A DNA stretch of 64,000 nucleotides, from assembly GCF_905220365.1 (NCBI RefSeq), contig NC_061135.1, positions 1,195,501-1,259,500 of the forward strand, given 5' to 3'. The notes under the pieces were generated by a model. It did not search any database. It had not been told where the DNA came from and was given only the letters and a program-made list of their open reading frames with translations. How positions within the stretch are numbered: position 1 is the first letter of the stretch; each line of letters begins with the position of its first letter. Shown here in pieces: positions 44,801 through 55,132 of this stretch. Both the position numbers and the translations under genes were made by a program. Source of the stretch: Vanessa cardui (lineage: Eukaryota > Arthropoda > Insecta > Lepidoptera > Nymphalidae).

Positions 44801-45283
44801 CAAAACCTCTCATAGCTTTTAAAAATCCTAAAAAATCTTCTGAATAAACGATTCGCGGGAGACCTACAAGTTACAATAATGTATAGGTAGACAGACTACA
44901 CAGAACGAAATATAATAAAGAAAGAAAGACCATCTTTGAGGTAACATATATTTCAGCCAATGTACTCTCGGGAATCGTAACGTTAAAAATATTAAAAAAA
45001 CCGCATCAAAATCCGTTGCCTAATTATAAAGATGTAAGCACACATATGGAGAGGTAGCGGTAAACAACTTTGTTTTATACTATGTAATAAAATTAAAACA
45101 AAACCTCTCATAGCTGTTCAAAATCCTAAAAATCTTCTGAATAAACGTGTCGCGGGAGACCCACGAGTTACAATAATATATAGGTAGACAGACTACACAG
45201 AACGAAATATAATAAAGAAAGAAAGACCATCTTTGAGGTAACATATATTTCAGCCAATGTACTCTCGGGAATCGTAACGTAAA
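44693..45283. repeat. Tandem duplication, two units of about 295 bp
   Basis: Unit 1 is 44693-44990 and unit 2 is 44991-45283. They begin ATTAAAAAAACCGCATC and end GGGAATCGTAACGT, and differ at only a handful of positions (for example GATCTAAGC against GATGTAAGC). Each contains half of a family E copy plus adjoining unique DNA. Confidence 0.9.
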
Positions 45284-45334
45284 TGTAAGATAAATATGAA
45301 ATAACTAGTTAACGCCCGCGGTTTCGCTGGTCTT

Positions 45335-45545
45335 TGTTAAATTTAAAAAAAGAGTAACTACTGAGTTTTCTTTCCGGTTCTTCTCGGTAAAGATTCTACT
45401 ACTAAGAATTCTACTTTCCGAAAGAGATTTCCGAAAGAGATTCTACTTTCCGAACCGGTGTTAGCTAGTCACTTAATTGTAAAATGACGATTCAAAAGTG
45501 CTTATAAAAGCCTACTTGAATAAAGTTTATTTTGATTTTTTTTTA
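45335..45545 (+). mobile_element. Family D LINE tail with local small duplications
   Basis: AAAGAGTAACTACTGAGTTT, GGTTCTTCTCGG, TTTCCGAACCGGTGTTAGC and AATAAAGTTTATTTTGATTT. The TTCTACTTTCCGAAAGAGA segment is repeated with truncation near 45405-45450. Confidence 0.8.
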
Positions 45546-45554
45546 TGGATCGAC

Positions 45555-45650
45555 TGTTGATTGCCTATCAGAATCATTTCTTAGCGTTCAATTAAGGGTT
45601 TGGCCGTGAAACACCAACAGGGTGACTTTCGCATTCATAATATTAGCACA
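45555..45650 (-). mobile_element. Family F remnant
   Basis: AGGGTTTGGCCGTGAAACAC and GGTGACTTTCGCATTCATAA match part of the F minus strand. Confidence 0.4.
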
Positions 45651-46249
45651 GATAAAATATATTTTGTAATCTAGATTAGCTAAAGAACGTTATATTTGTA
45701 CGAGTGATTCGAAAATATACTTAGATATGCACACTCATTTATTTATTACTAGCAAACCTGAGTCTCGCGGGTAAATAAGGGTTTTATCCCGTTCTATTTT
45801 TTAAACAATGAAATATATACATTCGCTAACTCATCTATTCGCCCGTGCTTTGCTAATGGATCGGTGGATGATGGAGTTTATTTAAAATGTGTCGTAATAC
45901 TTCTAAATCTACTGATTCGATATTTAAATTTTTGAAGGCAATATTTATTATACAATAGACAAAATTTACATTTTATTAATTTTTATAAGAATTACTACTT
46001 TGTGGCTTTCCAAACAATATAAAGAAGTATACAAAGGAGGACAAGCATAAAGCCAAAAAATTAATTCTTTTATAATATTATAAAAGAAATAAAACTGGCA
46101 AGTTATCGTTAGATAAATTTACTGAGTAAATACAGACAGAAAAAACTACTTAAATAATGTATCAATCTGTCTATTAAAAATCTCGAAGCAAACACAGATT
46201 TATATTATTTAAATCGATCATATTATTTATTTACTTATTATATAAAAGC
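45651..46249. other. AT-rich spacer, one short CpG spot
   Basis: A TGAGTCTCGCGGGTAAATAA sequence near 45760 may be a decayed LINE end; otherwise nothing recognised. Confidence 0.4.
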
Positions 46250-46480
46250 GACCCGCCCCGGCTTCGCACGGGTGCAATGCTGATACTAAAATATACTATA
46301 GATGTTTTCTTTTTTCTTATATTGTCCATGTATTACATGCAAAAACCTTTCTCTCGAATCACTCTATCTATTGAAAAAAACGCATCAAAATCCGCTGCGT
46401 AATTTTAAAGATCTAAGCATAAGTATGGACATATAGCGGTAATGGACTTAGTTTTATATGATGCAATGATAAACAAAGAA
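46250..46480 (+). mobile_element. Family E copy
   Basis: GCGACCCGCCCCGGCTTCGC, GGGTGCAATGCTGATACTAA, AACCTTTCTCTCGAATCACT, AATTTTAAAGATCTAAGCAT and TTAGTTTTATATGATG. Confidence 0.8.
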
Positions 46481-46619
46481 CACAAAAAACTTATTGAATA
46501 AAATTTTATTTAATTAATAAAATATTATGTCAAACCGAAATCCAAGGTAATTATTATAACTACTATCATGCAGTTGTTTATTTTTTTATAAAATCCACAT
46601 ACTTAATTGAACGAACAGC

Positions 46620-46695
46620 TGAATTAAAAGGAATCCTGAAAGACAATTTGAATAAAGTACACTTAAATAAAGTAAACTTTGAATTTGAATATGGA
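46620..46695 (+). mobile_element. Short LINE tail
   Basis: GAATAAAGTACACTTAAATA and AAGTAAACTTTGAATTTGAA resemble the D2 tail. Confidence 0.4.
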
Positions 46696-47016
46696 AATGG
46701 AATACATTCCGTAACTAAACAAAAGAACGTTATTTGAATCACATATCGTAAAAACATAAGCCAATGAAAAACGAGTATTCAATCTCTTATTTATATTAAT
46801 ATTTGTACAAGAAACAGCAAACATTTTTTCGATATTGCCATTTCAAAATATTATACGTAATAAATAATAAAAATATATTAGATATTACAAAAAATGGAAA
46901 CAGTTTTGTTTTTTTTTTTTTTCGAAAATCACCTGATTCAGAAAATTCTTACGGTGTGTATATAAAAAAAAATTCTTAAGTACATGACCACATTATTTTT
47001 TATTAATCATCACTTT

Positions 47017-48038
47017 CAACAGATGAGCCTCAAAATAATCATGAGCAAAACCAAAGTCATGGCCAATTCCCATGTAGCGCCCACCTGAATATCATTTTTT
47101 ATGTTTTATTATGTGAATGTAATAATATTTTTTAAGGAAGGGGGATGGTGTAGGGACACAATAATTGTAGTAGTGTGTGTAGTGTATCATGTATGTAACA
47201 AACACTACTTGACAAAATGTGCCTATAAAAGTGCATGCAATACGAAATGTGTATGGAGTATTCATTGAATATTCAGTCTGTATTCAGTTAGTATTAAGAA
47301 GTCATAATGTGAACACGCCAAGTAAAATACCGAAACAAACAATGACTATTATTTTGTTTCCCACTAACCTCCACTTCATAAAGAAATAAATTAGGGACTA
47401 AATATAATGGTATAGCCCCCTAAAAACTCGATTCTCGAAGTGGTAGACGAATACGTTCTAGGACAAACGGTCTAGGAAGATCCATTTTCGACAAAGAGGT
47501 CACTCGGCGAATCCAACTCAGCTGGGCAGCGTTCGGGAAGTTACGCGTCTTCACGTCCAAAATACCTTAGTGTCTTAAGACAAAAGTGTATGAACAGTGC
47601 GTGTTACTAATGATAACCTACGGTGCTGAGACGTGGTCTCTAACTGTGGGCCTTTTAAGAAGGCTTAGAGTCACTCAGCGAGCTATGGAGCGGCTATACT
47701 CGGCGTTTCTCTTCGTGATCGAATCAGAAACGAGAAGATCTTTAGACGAACAAAGGTAACCGACGAAGCGGAGCGAGTCAGCGCGCTGAAGTGGCAATGG
47801 CAAGGGCACATTGCTCGAAGGACTGATGGGCGATGGGGCAAAAACGTTCTCGAGTGGTGACCATGTACCGGCATGTGCAGCGTAGGGCGTCCCCCCGTGA
47901 GATGGACCGACGATCTGGTCAAGTCCGCGTGGTATCGCTGGACGCAGGCCGCTACTCACCGGTCAAGGTGGAAATCATTGGGAGAGGCCTATGTTCAGCA
48001 ATGGACGTCTTACGGCTGATATGATGTAAATGATGATG
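47017..48038 (+). pseudogene. RTE-like LINE 3' fragment (reverse transcriptase C-terminus), decayed and interrupted
   Basis: Plus-strand translation gives, in changing frames, MSLKIIMSKTKVMANSHVAP, then ILEVVDEYV, KEVTRRIQLSWAAFGKLR, KVYEQCVLLMITYGAETWSL, LRRLRVTQRAMER and later KWQWQGHIARRTDGRWG. In established RTE-type endonuclease/reverse-transcriptase proteins these segments follow the catalytic site in this order. Several frameshifts and stops disable it. The fragment lacks the catalytic FADD region, so it is 5' truncated. It ends in a TGATGATGA run. The 12-bp AATCATCACTTT flanks it (47005-47016 and 48039-48050). About 340 bp of foreign sequence splits it at 47086-47427. Confidence 0.87.
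47086..47427. mobile_element. Unidentified insertion of about 342 bp inside the RTE fragment
   Basis: The RTE reading order stops after SHVAPT at 47085 and resumes near 47428 with the VVDEYV segment. The inserted DNA starts TGAATATC, contains CCTATAAAAGTGCATG (TATA-like) and AATAAATTAGGG (polyadenylation-like). That layout suits a solo LTR or a promoter-bearing element. No clear terminal repeat or target duplication could be fixed. Confidence 0.5.
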
Positions 48039-48050
48039 AATCATCACTTT

Positions 48051-48251
48051 TGCAAAAACTTTTAAATTGGCCTTGGCACATTTTATGAAATAAGATATAG
48101 CATTTGAGTTAAGTGATAATAATAATACATTTATTTATTTACGTAACAAATATTTACATTGAGATACTTCATTAGTAAATAGAAATGAAAATTGAAATTT
48201 ATGATAACAAACATTACATAATTATAATTTTTTGATGAAAACTTCATAATC
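48051..48251. other. AT-rich spacer, nothing recognised
   Basis: No recognised block. Confidence 0.45.
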
Positions 48252-48460
48252 ATACGACGGCATCCGAGGTCGAGTAGTGTGTACACCGGTTTTCATCGGT
48301 ACAGAGGTCCCGGCCGAGTCGATGTAGAAAAAGTTCATTAAGTTTCTATGTTGTCTTGGGTCTGGGTGTTTGTAGTACCGTTGTTTCTTCTGATTTTCCA
48401 TAACACAATTGCTTTAGCTACTTACATTGGGATCCGAGTAATGTATGTGATGTTGTCGAT
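48252..48460 (+). mobile_element. SINE-C copy, head partly deleted
   Basis: GAGGTCGAGTAGTGTGTACA, CGGTACAGAGGTCCCGGCCG (B-box lost), GGGTCTGGGTGTTTGTAG and GAGTAATGTATGTGATGTTG. Confidence 0.88.
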
Positions 48461-48539
48461 TATTTGAAATCTATAATGGTCTAATATTTAAAATCCTACT
48501 GATATTGTCCTCATATACTATTGGACTAAGATTTTTACT

Positions 48540-48712
48540 TTAAGAAAAGGTTTTAGAGTTTATTCTACCACGCTAAGATAATGCGGCTCGGTGAATGCAT
48601 AAGTGATGGGCCTTTTATTCGACATGTGCAGGTTTCCTAACGATGTTTCCCATTAACACAGGGCACGAGTTGCATGATAAACACAAAACAATGAGTACGT
48701 GAGCCAGTGAAT
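48540..48712 (-). mobile_element. SINE-B fragment, diverged
   Basis: TTATTCTACCACGCTAAG, AATGCGGCTCGGTGAATGCA, GACATGTGCAGGTTTCCTAA and CAGGGCACGAGTTGCATGAT. Confidence 0.65.
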
Positions 48713-48806
48713 TATTTCGGCTTTTCTTCATCTCCACTAATGAATATAAATAATTATGATAATTATAAATTAATACTAACTCATAAATAAGAATATATAT
48801 ACTAAC

Positions 48807-49035
48807 TAGTGACCCGCCCGGCTTCCGTTGCAATGCTGATACTAAATATACTACAGAACTTACGAAATCTTACAATTTTTCAGTAATTTTCTACTTTATT
48901 CTGCATGTATTATACACATAAACCTTTCTTCAATCAATCTATCTATTAAAAAAATCGCTTCAAAATTTGTTATGTAATTTTAAACATCTGAGCATGCATA
49001 GGGATAGATTTGGTTTATACTATGTAATGATACAA
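48807..49035 (+). mobile_element. Family E copy
   Basis: ACTAGTGACCCGCCCGGCTT, TGCAATGCTGATACTAAATA, AACCTTTCTTCAATCAATCT and AATTTTAAACATCTGAGCAT. Confidence 0.75.
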
Positions 49036-49257
49036 AGAATTACAAAAAACAATTATTTTTAAAAAAATAGAGTATCAGTTAAATATTTTTATCATGAAAT
49101 ATACGCGCAAAAAATGTATCATATTTTAAAAATATTCTATCCTAGCCATTGACTATATATGTAATTTGTAGATGGCAGTTGACCTGGCTCTACGTTCACA
49201 TTAAATTAAACAGTTACATGACAATAAGATCCTTTAATGAACAATATGTGGATAATG

Positions 49258-49534
49258 TTTAGAGCGCGTGGCATCTTAACCGATGATTTCCGGTTCAAAG
49301 CCAGGCAAACACCACTATATATATGTGCTTAATTTGTGTTTATAATTCATCTCGTGCTCGGCGGTGAAGGAAAACATCGTGAGGGAACCTACATGAGTCT
49401 AATTTCATCGAAATTCTGCCACATGTGCATTCCACCAACCCGCATTGGAACAGCGTGGTGGAATATGACCCAAACCCTCTCCTTAATGGTAGAGGAGGAT
49501 TTGCCCAGCTGTGGGAAATTTACAGGCTGTATCT
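49258..49534 (+). mobile_element. SINE-B copy, head truncated
   Basis: It begins within the head at TTAGAGCGCGTGGCATCTTA and continues to AAATTTACAGGCTGTATC. Body and tail are well preserved. Confidence 0.88.
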
Positions 49535-49755
49535 GTTTTACGCGGCTTACTTATTAGTAAACTAGCAAATACGTCACGTAAGGAAAAAGTACCATACAAC
49601 CCCTCCTCCCCCTATTAGGAACCTTGAAAGCGTCTCACCCCCTCCAGTTGGCCCTTCCCTCTATTTCTCATTTTTTTTTAATTCACACGAGATTTTAATA
49701 CCATAATTCAATTATGATCAAACATTGTTAATTAATTTTATTATGTCTGTTATTT
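49535..49755. other. Spacer with a C-rich patch
   Basis: ACCCCTCCTCCCCCTATTAG and CACCCCCTCCAG lie at about 49600-49665. A similar patch occurs at 50123-50205. No repeat-family match. Confidence 0.4.
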
Positions 49756-49759
49756 ATAC

Positions 49760-49950
49760 TATATATTATAAATGTAAAAGTAACCCTGTCTGTTTGTTGC
49801 TCTTTCATGACTAAAGCGCTGAACCGAATTTAATGAAATTATGCTATGAAGCAAATATGAACTCCAAGAAAAGATAGGCTACTTTTTTGCCTAACACATG
49901 ATAACCAAGTCCCTAAAATGCAAGAGAAGACGCAGGCGACAACTAGTTTA
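49760..49950 (+). mobile_element. Family F copy
   Basis: TAACCCTGTCTGTTTGTTGC, GCGCTGAACCGAATTTAATG, GAACTCCAAGAAAAGATAGG and GGCGACAACTAGTTTACAT; one of the most complete F copies. Confidence 0.75.
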
Positions 49951-50339
49951 CATACATATATAGGAAAAGCAATTTCCTTCCAACCAAGGATCCTGAGACA
50001 AGTATTTTTTAATTATAATTTAGCATCAATTATATAATTACACAACATAGCGTTATTCCCATGAAACTAGTTGGAAAATAACATATCTGAATCGTCTAAT
50101 TCGTAACCAGATAGCCTATAATGCCCCCCATCACTCGCCAGTCACGCATCCCCCCTCCCACTGAACCTATATTTCGCACCCACATACCCTTTTCGACAGG
50201 GTTGCTAGAAATAATTTGTGGATATATCTGAAGTGAGTGCATTTGAATTTCATTGAAACCTTTTATTTTAAATAGTTAACGAAAAGTAAGTGAGATATTA
50301 ACACCTACATAATTTACCGTTTATTTTAGCTAAAAAAAA
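49951..50339. other. Spacer with second C-rich patch
   Basis: ATGCCCCCCATCACTCGCCA and CATCCCCCCTCCCACTGAAC near 50123-50165; nothing else recognised. Confidence 0.4.
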
Positions 50340-50440
50340 GAAGATTTTAATGCGATTATGATAGTTGGCATACAAGCAGGAGGCACACCTTATCACCGCC
50401 TTTGAACATCTGCAACACCTAGGTGCTTACAGTGGTGTTG
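50340..50440 (-). mobile_element. Family I remnant
   Basis: GGCATACAAGCAGGAGGC, ACCTTATCACCGCC and ACATCTGCAACACC correspond to the complement of the family I end. Confidence 0.45.
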
Positions 50441-50460
50441 CATTTTAAGAATAAATTGGC

Positions 50461-50509
50461 TCTTTTATTGAAAGTTTAATATACTACATATATAACTTTC
50501 AATAAAAGA
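50461..50509. repeat. Perfect 16-bp inverted repeat with 17-nt loop
   Basis: TCTTTTATTGAAAGTT at 50461-50476 is the exact reverse complement of 50494-50509. It lies in AT-rich DNA directly after the family I remnant. Confidence 0.9.
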
Positions 50510-51109
50510 TAATTAGTTACATAGAGTAGGTGTATCACTGTTGTGGATTTCTAGCCATCAATATAGAAGTAATATACGAATATATAAATTCAAATGCGTG
50601 ATATATCTTTTGTCGTTTTTATTAGATTTTTTCTCGTATACCAATAATCTGCAGCTGCAATATTTTTAATGGAATCAGCATATTAAATAAAGAACGCAAA
50701 GGGAATCTTCAGGTTATTTTTGCAAATCCTTAAAACTTCATGGATTTTTTTACTCAAATTTTCCACTCGAATCGCTACGCAAAACCTCTTTCTCACTAAG
50801 TCGGAGCGATACGTGACGTTGTCATGAAAACTGTGTCTCTTAACTCCTCAAACAACAACTAGCATTATTCTATAACAAAACTAAATTTATTTGTATATAT
50901 TTTAAGTAGAAGACGAATTTATTTATGCGGATAAATATCATATTAATTTTGAGGTATTAGTGTGTGGAGAGGCGCCTTCATGAGTGAATATATACGTCCT
51001 TTAGTAATTACGTTTATGTGAGGAATATTTTTCGCTTTATTTTTCTTTTGTTTATATTTAAAAAAGAAAAGAGAAAAGAAAACAAATGACAGTGTAACTA
51101 TAGAACGTA
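50510..51109. other. AT-rich stretch, nothing recognised
   Basis: No recognised block or exon-like frame. Confidence 0.45.
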
Positions 51110-51260
51110 TATACGTCTGCACTAATATAATGAATACGAATTAATTAAACTTGACTGTCCATTACGATTTCACTAGATTTAGTGGATTTTAATGAAATTT
51201 AACACAAAGCAAGCTAAAAACCCAAGGACAGACATAGGCTCTCTCTATGGGATCATATTG
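51110..51260 (+). mobile_element. Family F fragment
   Basis: CTTGACTGTCCATTACGATT, TGAAATTTAACACAAAGCAA and AAGGACAGACATAGGCTC keep the F order with divergence. Confidence 0.5.
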
Positions 51261-51482
51261 GGTATAGATTTAGATTTTAACCATTTTTTTAAATATTTTT
51301 TGGCACAAATTGATTTACAAGCGGGTTAATCCGTAAGTTCGTTTAGTATATTATATGTAGAAGCCTTACCTGTATCTAATGATATCACACCCACAATAAA
51401 AATATACATACCTTTCTGCTGCTTATGGGTAAAACTTGACTACAAAACTCTAAAACGAGAAGCAGCGTGCGACAACTTGTTT

Positions 51483-51682
51483 TAACCGACATTTTTAACT
51501 TTGACGTTTCGTAGATTCAAATCGTTTGTAAAAATACTTTGAAAAAAAAAGGCTTTTTATTCGATACAAGATTTTATAGATGATAAGAAAGCGTGGATTT
51601 GATAAATTGTTAAATGACAATTCAAAAGTGCTTGTAAAAGCCTATTTGAATAAAGTTTATTTTGATTTTGATAAAGTGTATA
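51483..51682 (+). mobile_element. Family D LINE 3' end with internal deletion
   Basis: ACATTTTTAACTTTGACGTT to AAGAAAGCGTGGATTTGA is joined to AAATTGTTAAATGACAATTC and AATAAAGTTTATTTTGATTT, so about 130 bp of the usual centre is missing. Confidence 0.85.
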
Positions 51683-52041
51683 TTGAAATAGTTATATTTT
51701 GCAAGTAACTTATAGTTAGTCATCATCATAGCTAATTACAAAGGACACACTAACATATTAACAGTTTAATGAAACAACACAAATTGAACTAAAGTACGAA
51801 CCAGATGTAATATAAAGCACGTCATATACGAAAACTTGGTTTCTATTCAAAGTGTGCTGCATTGACAAACTCTCTTCATGCCGGAACACGCAGTACAATG
51901 TAACCGTTTGACGGTATAACTACTGTTGAAGAACTATCTAGACAGCCCCCAAGTATGGGAACTATGTTATAATTGTGCTAATAATGCTTTGATTGTCTAA
52001 AGGCTTATGACGTAGCAGATGTCGTCCTAGACTCGATCCTG
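51683..52041. other. Spacer, nothing recognised
   Basis: No recognised block. Confidence 0.45.
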
Positions 52042-52051
52042 GGCTGACCCA

Positions 52052-52362
52052 ACAACACAAAAACAACAACAGCCTTTAAATTCCCACTGCTGGGCTAAAG
52101 GCCTCCTCTCCCTTTGAGGACAAGTTTTGGAACATATTCCACCACGCTGTTCCAATGTGGGTTGGTGGAATACACATGTGACAGAATTTCTATGAAATTT
52201 GTCACATGCAGGTTTCCTCACGATGTTTTCCTTCACCGCTGAGCACGAGATGAATTATAAAGACAAATTAAGCACTTGAAACAGCGGTGCTTGCTTGGGT
52301 CTGAACCCGCAAACATCGGTTAAGATGCATGCGTTCTAACCACTGGGCCATCTCGACTCTTC
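52052..52362 (-). mobile_element. SINE-B copy with 10-bp target duplication
   Basis: Complete from CAACAACAGCCTTTAAATTC to CCACTGGGCCATCTCGAC. GGCTGACCCA occurs at 52042-52051 and again at 52363-52372. Confidence 0.92.
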
Positions 52363-52449
52363 GGCTGACCCAGGCCAATAAAATGTTATTGGCTTTTTGG
52401 TGAGTGACACTTATTACATAAATTGTCAGTATTTATAGTTCCTTGTTTC

Positions 52450-52690
52450 GATGGTTTTTTTTCTGGTTAGTCAGTTAGTCGCAAGTGCCCACTTACATTG
52501 GCACTATAAGAAATAATAAGCATTAATTACATCGTCAATGTATCAACAACCTGAGAAGTTATGACATTTTCCTCGTGCTGGACTTTTCTTCCTTGCTCTT
52601 CAAGCTGGAACACGAAAACACTAAGTAATGCTGTTTGTGTAGAATATCTGGTATCTGTTGGGAACCTCAGCCCTAGTCGAGCTTAATATT
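52450..52690 (-). mobile_element. SINE-A copy, strongly diverged
   Basis: A T-run, TTGGCACTATAAGAAATAAT, TTACATCGTCAATGTATCAA, CTCTTCAAGCTGGAACACGA and TAGAATATCTGGTATCTG keep the SINE-A order. Confidence 0.65.
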
Positions 52691-52867
52691 ACACAGGACA
52701 ATATTTGTTAAATATCTGGGAGGAGTCACAAAAAAAGATTCCTTTTGACTTATTTAATTTGGTACAGGATCAATATTGCGATTATCTTATTCTCAAAGCA
52801 TGTTATCTCTAGGAAGTTAATCCGACAATATCATAATGGAATCAGTTATCGTAATAGAATTATATAC

Positions 52868-53158
52868 CTTTTTTATGGTATAGGTTGGCGGACGAGCATA
52901 TGGGCCACCTGATGGTAAGTGGTCACCATCACCCATAGACAATGACGCTGTAAGAAATATTAACTATTCCTTACATCATCAATGTGCCACCAACCTTGAG
53001 AACTAAGATGTTATGTCCCTCGTGCCTGTAGTTACACTGGCTCACTCACCCTTCAAACCGAAACACAACAATACTGAGTACTGTTTGGCGGTAGAATAAA
53101 TGATGAGTGGGTGGTACTTACCCAGGCGGGCTTACACAAAGCCCTACCACCAAGTAAA
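52868..53158 (-). mobile_element. SINE-A copy, full length
   Basis: TTTTTTATGGTATAGGTTGG, through GATGTTATGTCCCTCGTGCC, to GCCCTACCACCAAGTAAAG. Nearly identical to the copy at 37710-38018 on the opposite strand. Confidence 0.93.
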
Positions 53159-53439
53159 GTAAAAACATTGAATAAATGAATTGAATATAATAATCACAAT
53201 TATAAGGCCTAGTCGCAGCCCTAACGAGAGCCTGTAATGGAACGCAAACAAGTTGAGGTCAAACATTTGTTATACACCTCGGAGTGAGATTTCACCATGT
53301 CTCCTGATCCGTACCTAGTTTACGTGGAAACTGTATTTTCTATTTACATTCCAAAAAACATAGCAATTAGTTTTGGACGAACTTTACTCGTCAAAATAAT
53401 TTAATAATTTCATATGAAATATTAAATTAAATTAAAATA
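53159..53439. other. Spacer, nothing recognised
   Basis: No recognised block. Confidence 0.45.
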
Positions 53440-53695
53440 AAATAAATAAATAGTATGAGACAACATCACATACATTACTCTGATCCCAATGTAAGTAGCT
53501 AAAGCACTTGTGTTATGGAAAATCAGGAGTAACGAATCTGGGTGTTTGTGGTACCGACCACAAACACCCAGACCCAAGCTTAAGAACTTTTTCTACATCG
53601 ACTCGGCCGGGAATCGAACCCGGGACCTCGGAGTGGCGTACCCATGAAAACCGGTGTACGCACCACTCGACCACGGAGGTCGTCATTATTTATTT
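53440..53695 (-). mobile_element. SINE-C copy with internal fold-back
   Basis: GACAACATCACATACATTAC to GGGAATCGAACCCGGGACC and CCACTCGACCACGGAGGTC. The central ACCACAAACACCCAG block is preceded by its own exact inverse (53538-53571). Confidence 0.92.
53538..53571. repeat. Perfect 15-bp inverted repeat, 4-nt loop, inside SINE-C
   Basis: CTGGGTGTTTGTGGT at 53538-53552 and its exact complement at 53557-53571. Other SINE-C copies have only the second arm. Confidence 0.95.
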
Positions 53696-53699
53696 CATC

Positions 53700-53795
53700 A
53701 AGACCGGTAACGTACAAGCAAGACTTGTGGCGTGGCAGATAGCCATGGATACGCCAATATCCAACCAATGGGTTCTTCTGCTCGTTTATCATAAT
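53700..53795 (+). mobile_element. Family I remnant
   Basis: ACCGGTAACGTACAAGCAAG, GGCAGATAGCCATGGATACG and TCTGCTCGTTTATCATAA keep the family I order. Confidence 0.45.
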
Positions 53796-53871
53796 ATATT
53801 CTATATTCAAATTTTGGGTACATCAAATAAAATCAAACTTTACACCATCAACGTAGCACCTTACTCGCAGA

Positions 53872-54120
53872 TTTTTTATTTTTTATTTTATGGAATAGGT
53901 TGGCAGACGAGCATATGAGCCTCCTGATGGTAAGTGGCCACCATCGCCCATAGACAATGACGCTGTAAGAAATATTAACTATTCCTTACATCGTCATGTG
54001 CCACCAACCTTGGGAACTAAGATGCTATGTCCCTTGTGCCTGTAGTTACACTGGCTCACTCACTCTTCAAACCAGAACACAACAATATTGCGTATTGTTG
54101 TTTAGCGGTAGAATATCTAT
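53872..54120 (-). mobile_element. SINE-A copy, 5' end of sense strand missing
   Basis: TTATGGAATAGGTTGGCAGA through AAGATGCTATGTCCCTTGTG to TTGTTTAGCGGTAGAATATC, then it stops. Confidence 0.88.
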
Positions 54121-54185
54121 CTATAGATCATAAACAATGGGCCATTTTTGTTGTTTTTTATATGTAAATACCATATTAAAGTTCA

Positions 54186-54469
54186 GTAACACCCTGTAAA
54201 TTTCCCACTGCTGGGCTAAGGCATCCTCTCCCATTGAGGAGAGGTATTGGAACATATTCGATCACGCTGTTTCAATGCGGGTTGGTGGAATGCACATGTG
54301 GCAGAGTTTCGAATATATAAAAAACGTACAGGTTTCCTAACGATGTTTTCCTTCAACGGAGAGCACAAGATGAGTTATAAACACAAATTAAGCACCTATA
54401 TTATATAATGGTGCTTGCCTGGGTTTGAAGTGAATCTTCACGTGTTCTGACCACTGGGCCATCTTAGCT
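54186..54469 (-). mobile_element. SINE-B copy with 12-bp target duplication
   Basis: GTAACACCCTGTAAATTTCC to CCACTGGGCCATCTTAGC. TATTAAAGTTCA (54174-54185) recurs with one change at 54470-54481. Confidence 0.88.
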
Positions 54470-54481
54470 TATTAATGTTCA

Positions 54482-54842
54482 TTAGTGTAAAATTATAACG
54501 CACCTAATTAATTGTACAATTATATCTTATTGAGTTAATTTGCCATCTCATTCCATAAGCATACAAGTAACAAAAGAGATTCTAATTCTATGTAATCGAG
54601 AAACAGCGGTTACGTAATTCCTAGTGTTATATGTTCTTTGTGTTAAACGATAACGTGTTAGTTTGCGTATATTAAAAAATTACAGCATTTATTTTAAATT
54701 TATTGTATTCAAGCGTAATCTGTATCTTTAATTGGCTGTTTTTCTAGCAGCCTGTTATGTTTCAGTTCTGGGATCTCTTGGCCTAGGAGTATGGTTAAAA
54801 GCTCATTCTACAAGGCAATTTATCTTTAAATAAATAATAATT
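54482..54842. other. AT-rich spacer, nothing recognised
   Basis: No recognised block. Confidence 0.45.
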
Positions 54843-55132
54843 GAGCTAAGATGTCCTAGTGGTTAAAATGCGTGCATATCAGCCAAAGATTGCCGGTTCA
54901 AACCAAGGAAGTACCACTGAATTTCTATGTAAACACAGCTGTTCCTCGTCGGGCACTAGATGTATTATAAACGTATAATTCATTAATTATAAGTTAATAA
55001 TACATGAACATTGTGATGAAATCTACATATTTACCAACCTGCACTAGAAGAGCGTGGTAGAATTACACTCCAAACCCTGCGTCTCAATAGAAAAGGAGGC
55101 CTTAGTCCAACAAAACATTTATAAACCGTTAA
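54843..55132 (+). mobile_element. SINE-B copy, diverged
   Basis: GAGCTAAGATGTCCTAGTGG, GCCGGTTCAAACC, GTCGGGCACTAGATG and GAGCGTGGTAGAATTACA; the tail is decayed (TTTATAAACCGTTA). Confidence 0.75.

Noticed and set aside
47675..47959. 94- and 79-codon minus-strand frames
   Set aside because: They are antisense to the RTE reverse-transcriptase remnant, whose plus-strand motifs are clear.
53508..53918. 136-codon plus-strand frame
   Set aside because: It crosses SINE-C, a family I remnant and the edge of SINE-A, so it is chance read-through of repeats.
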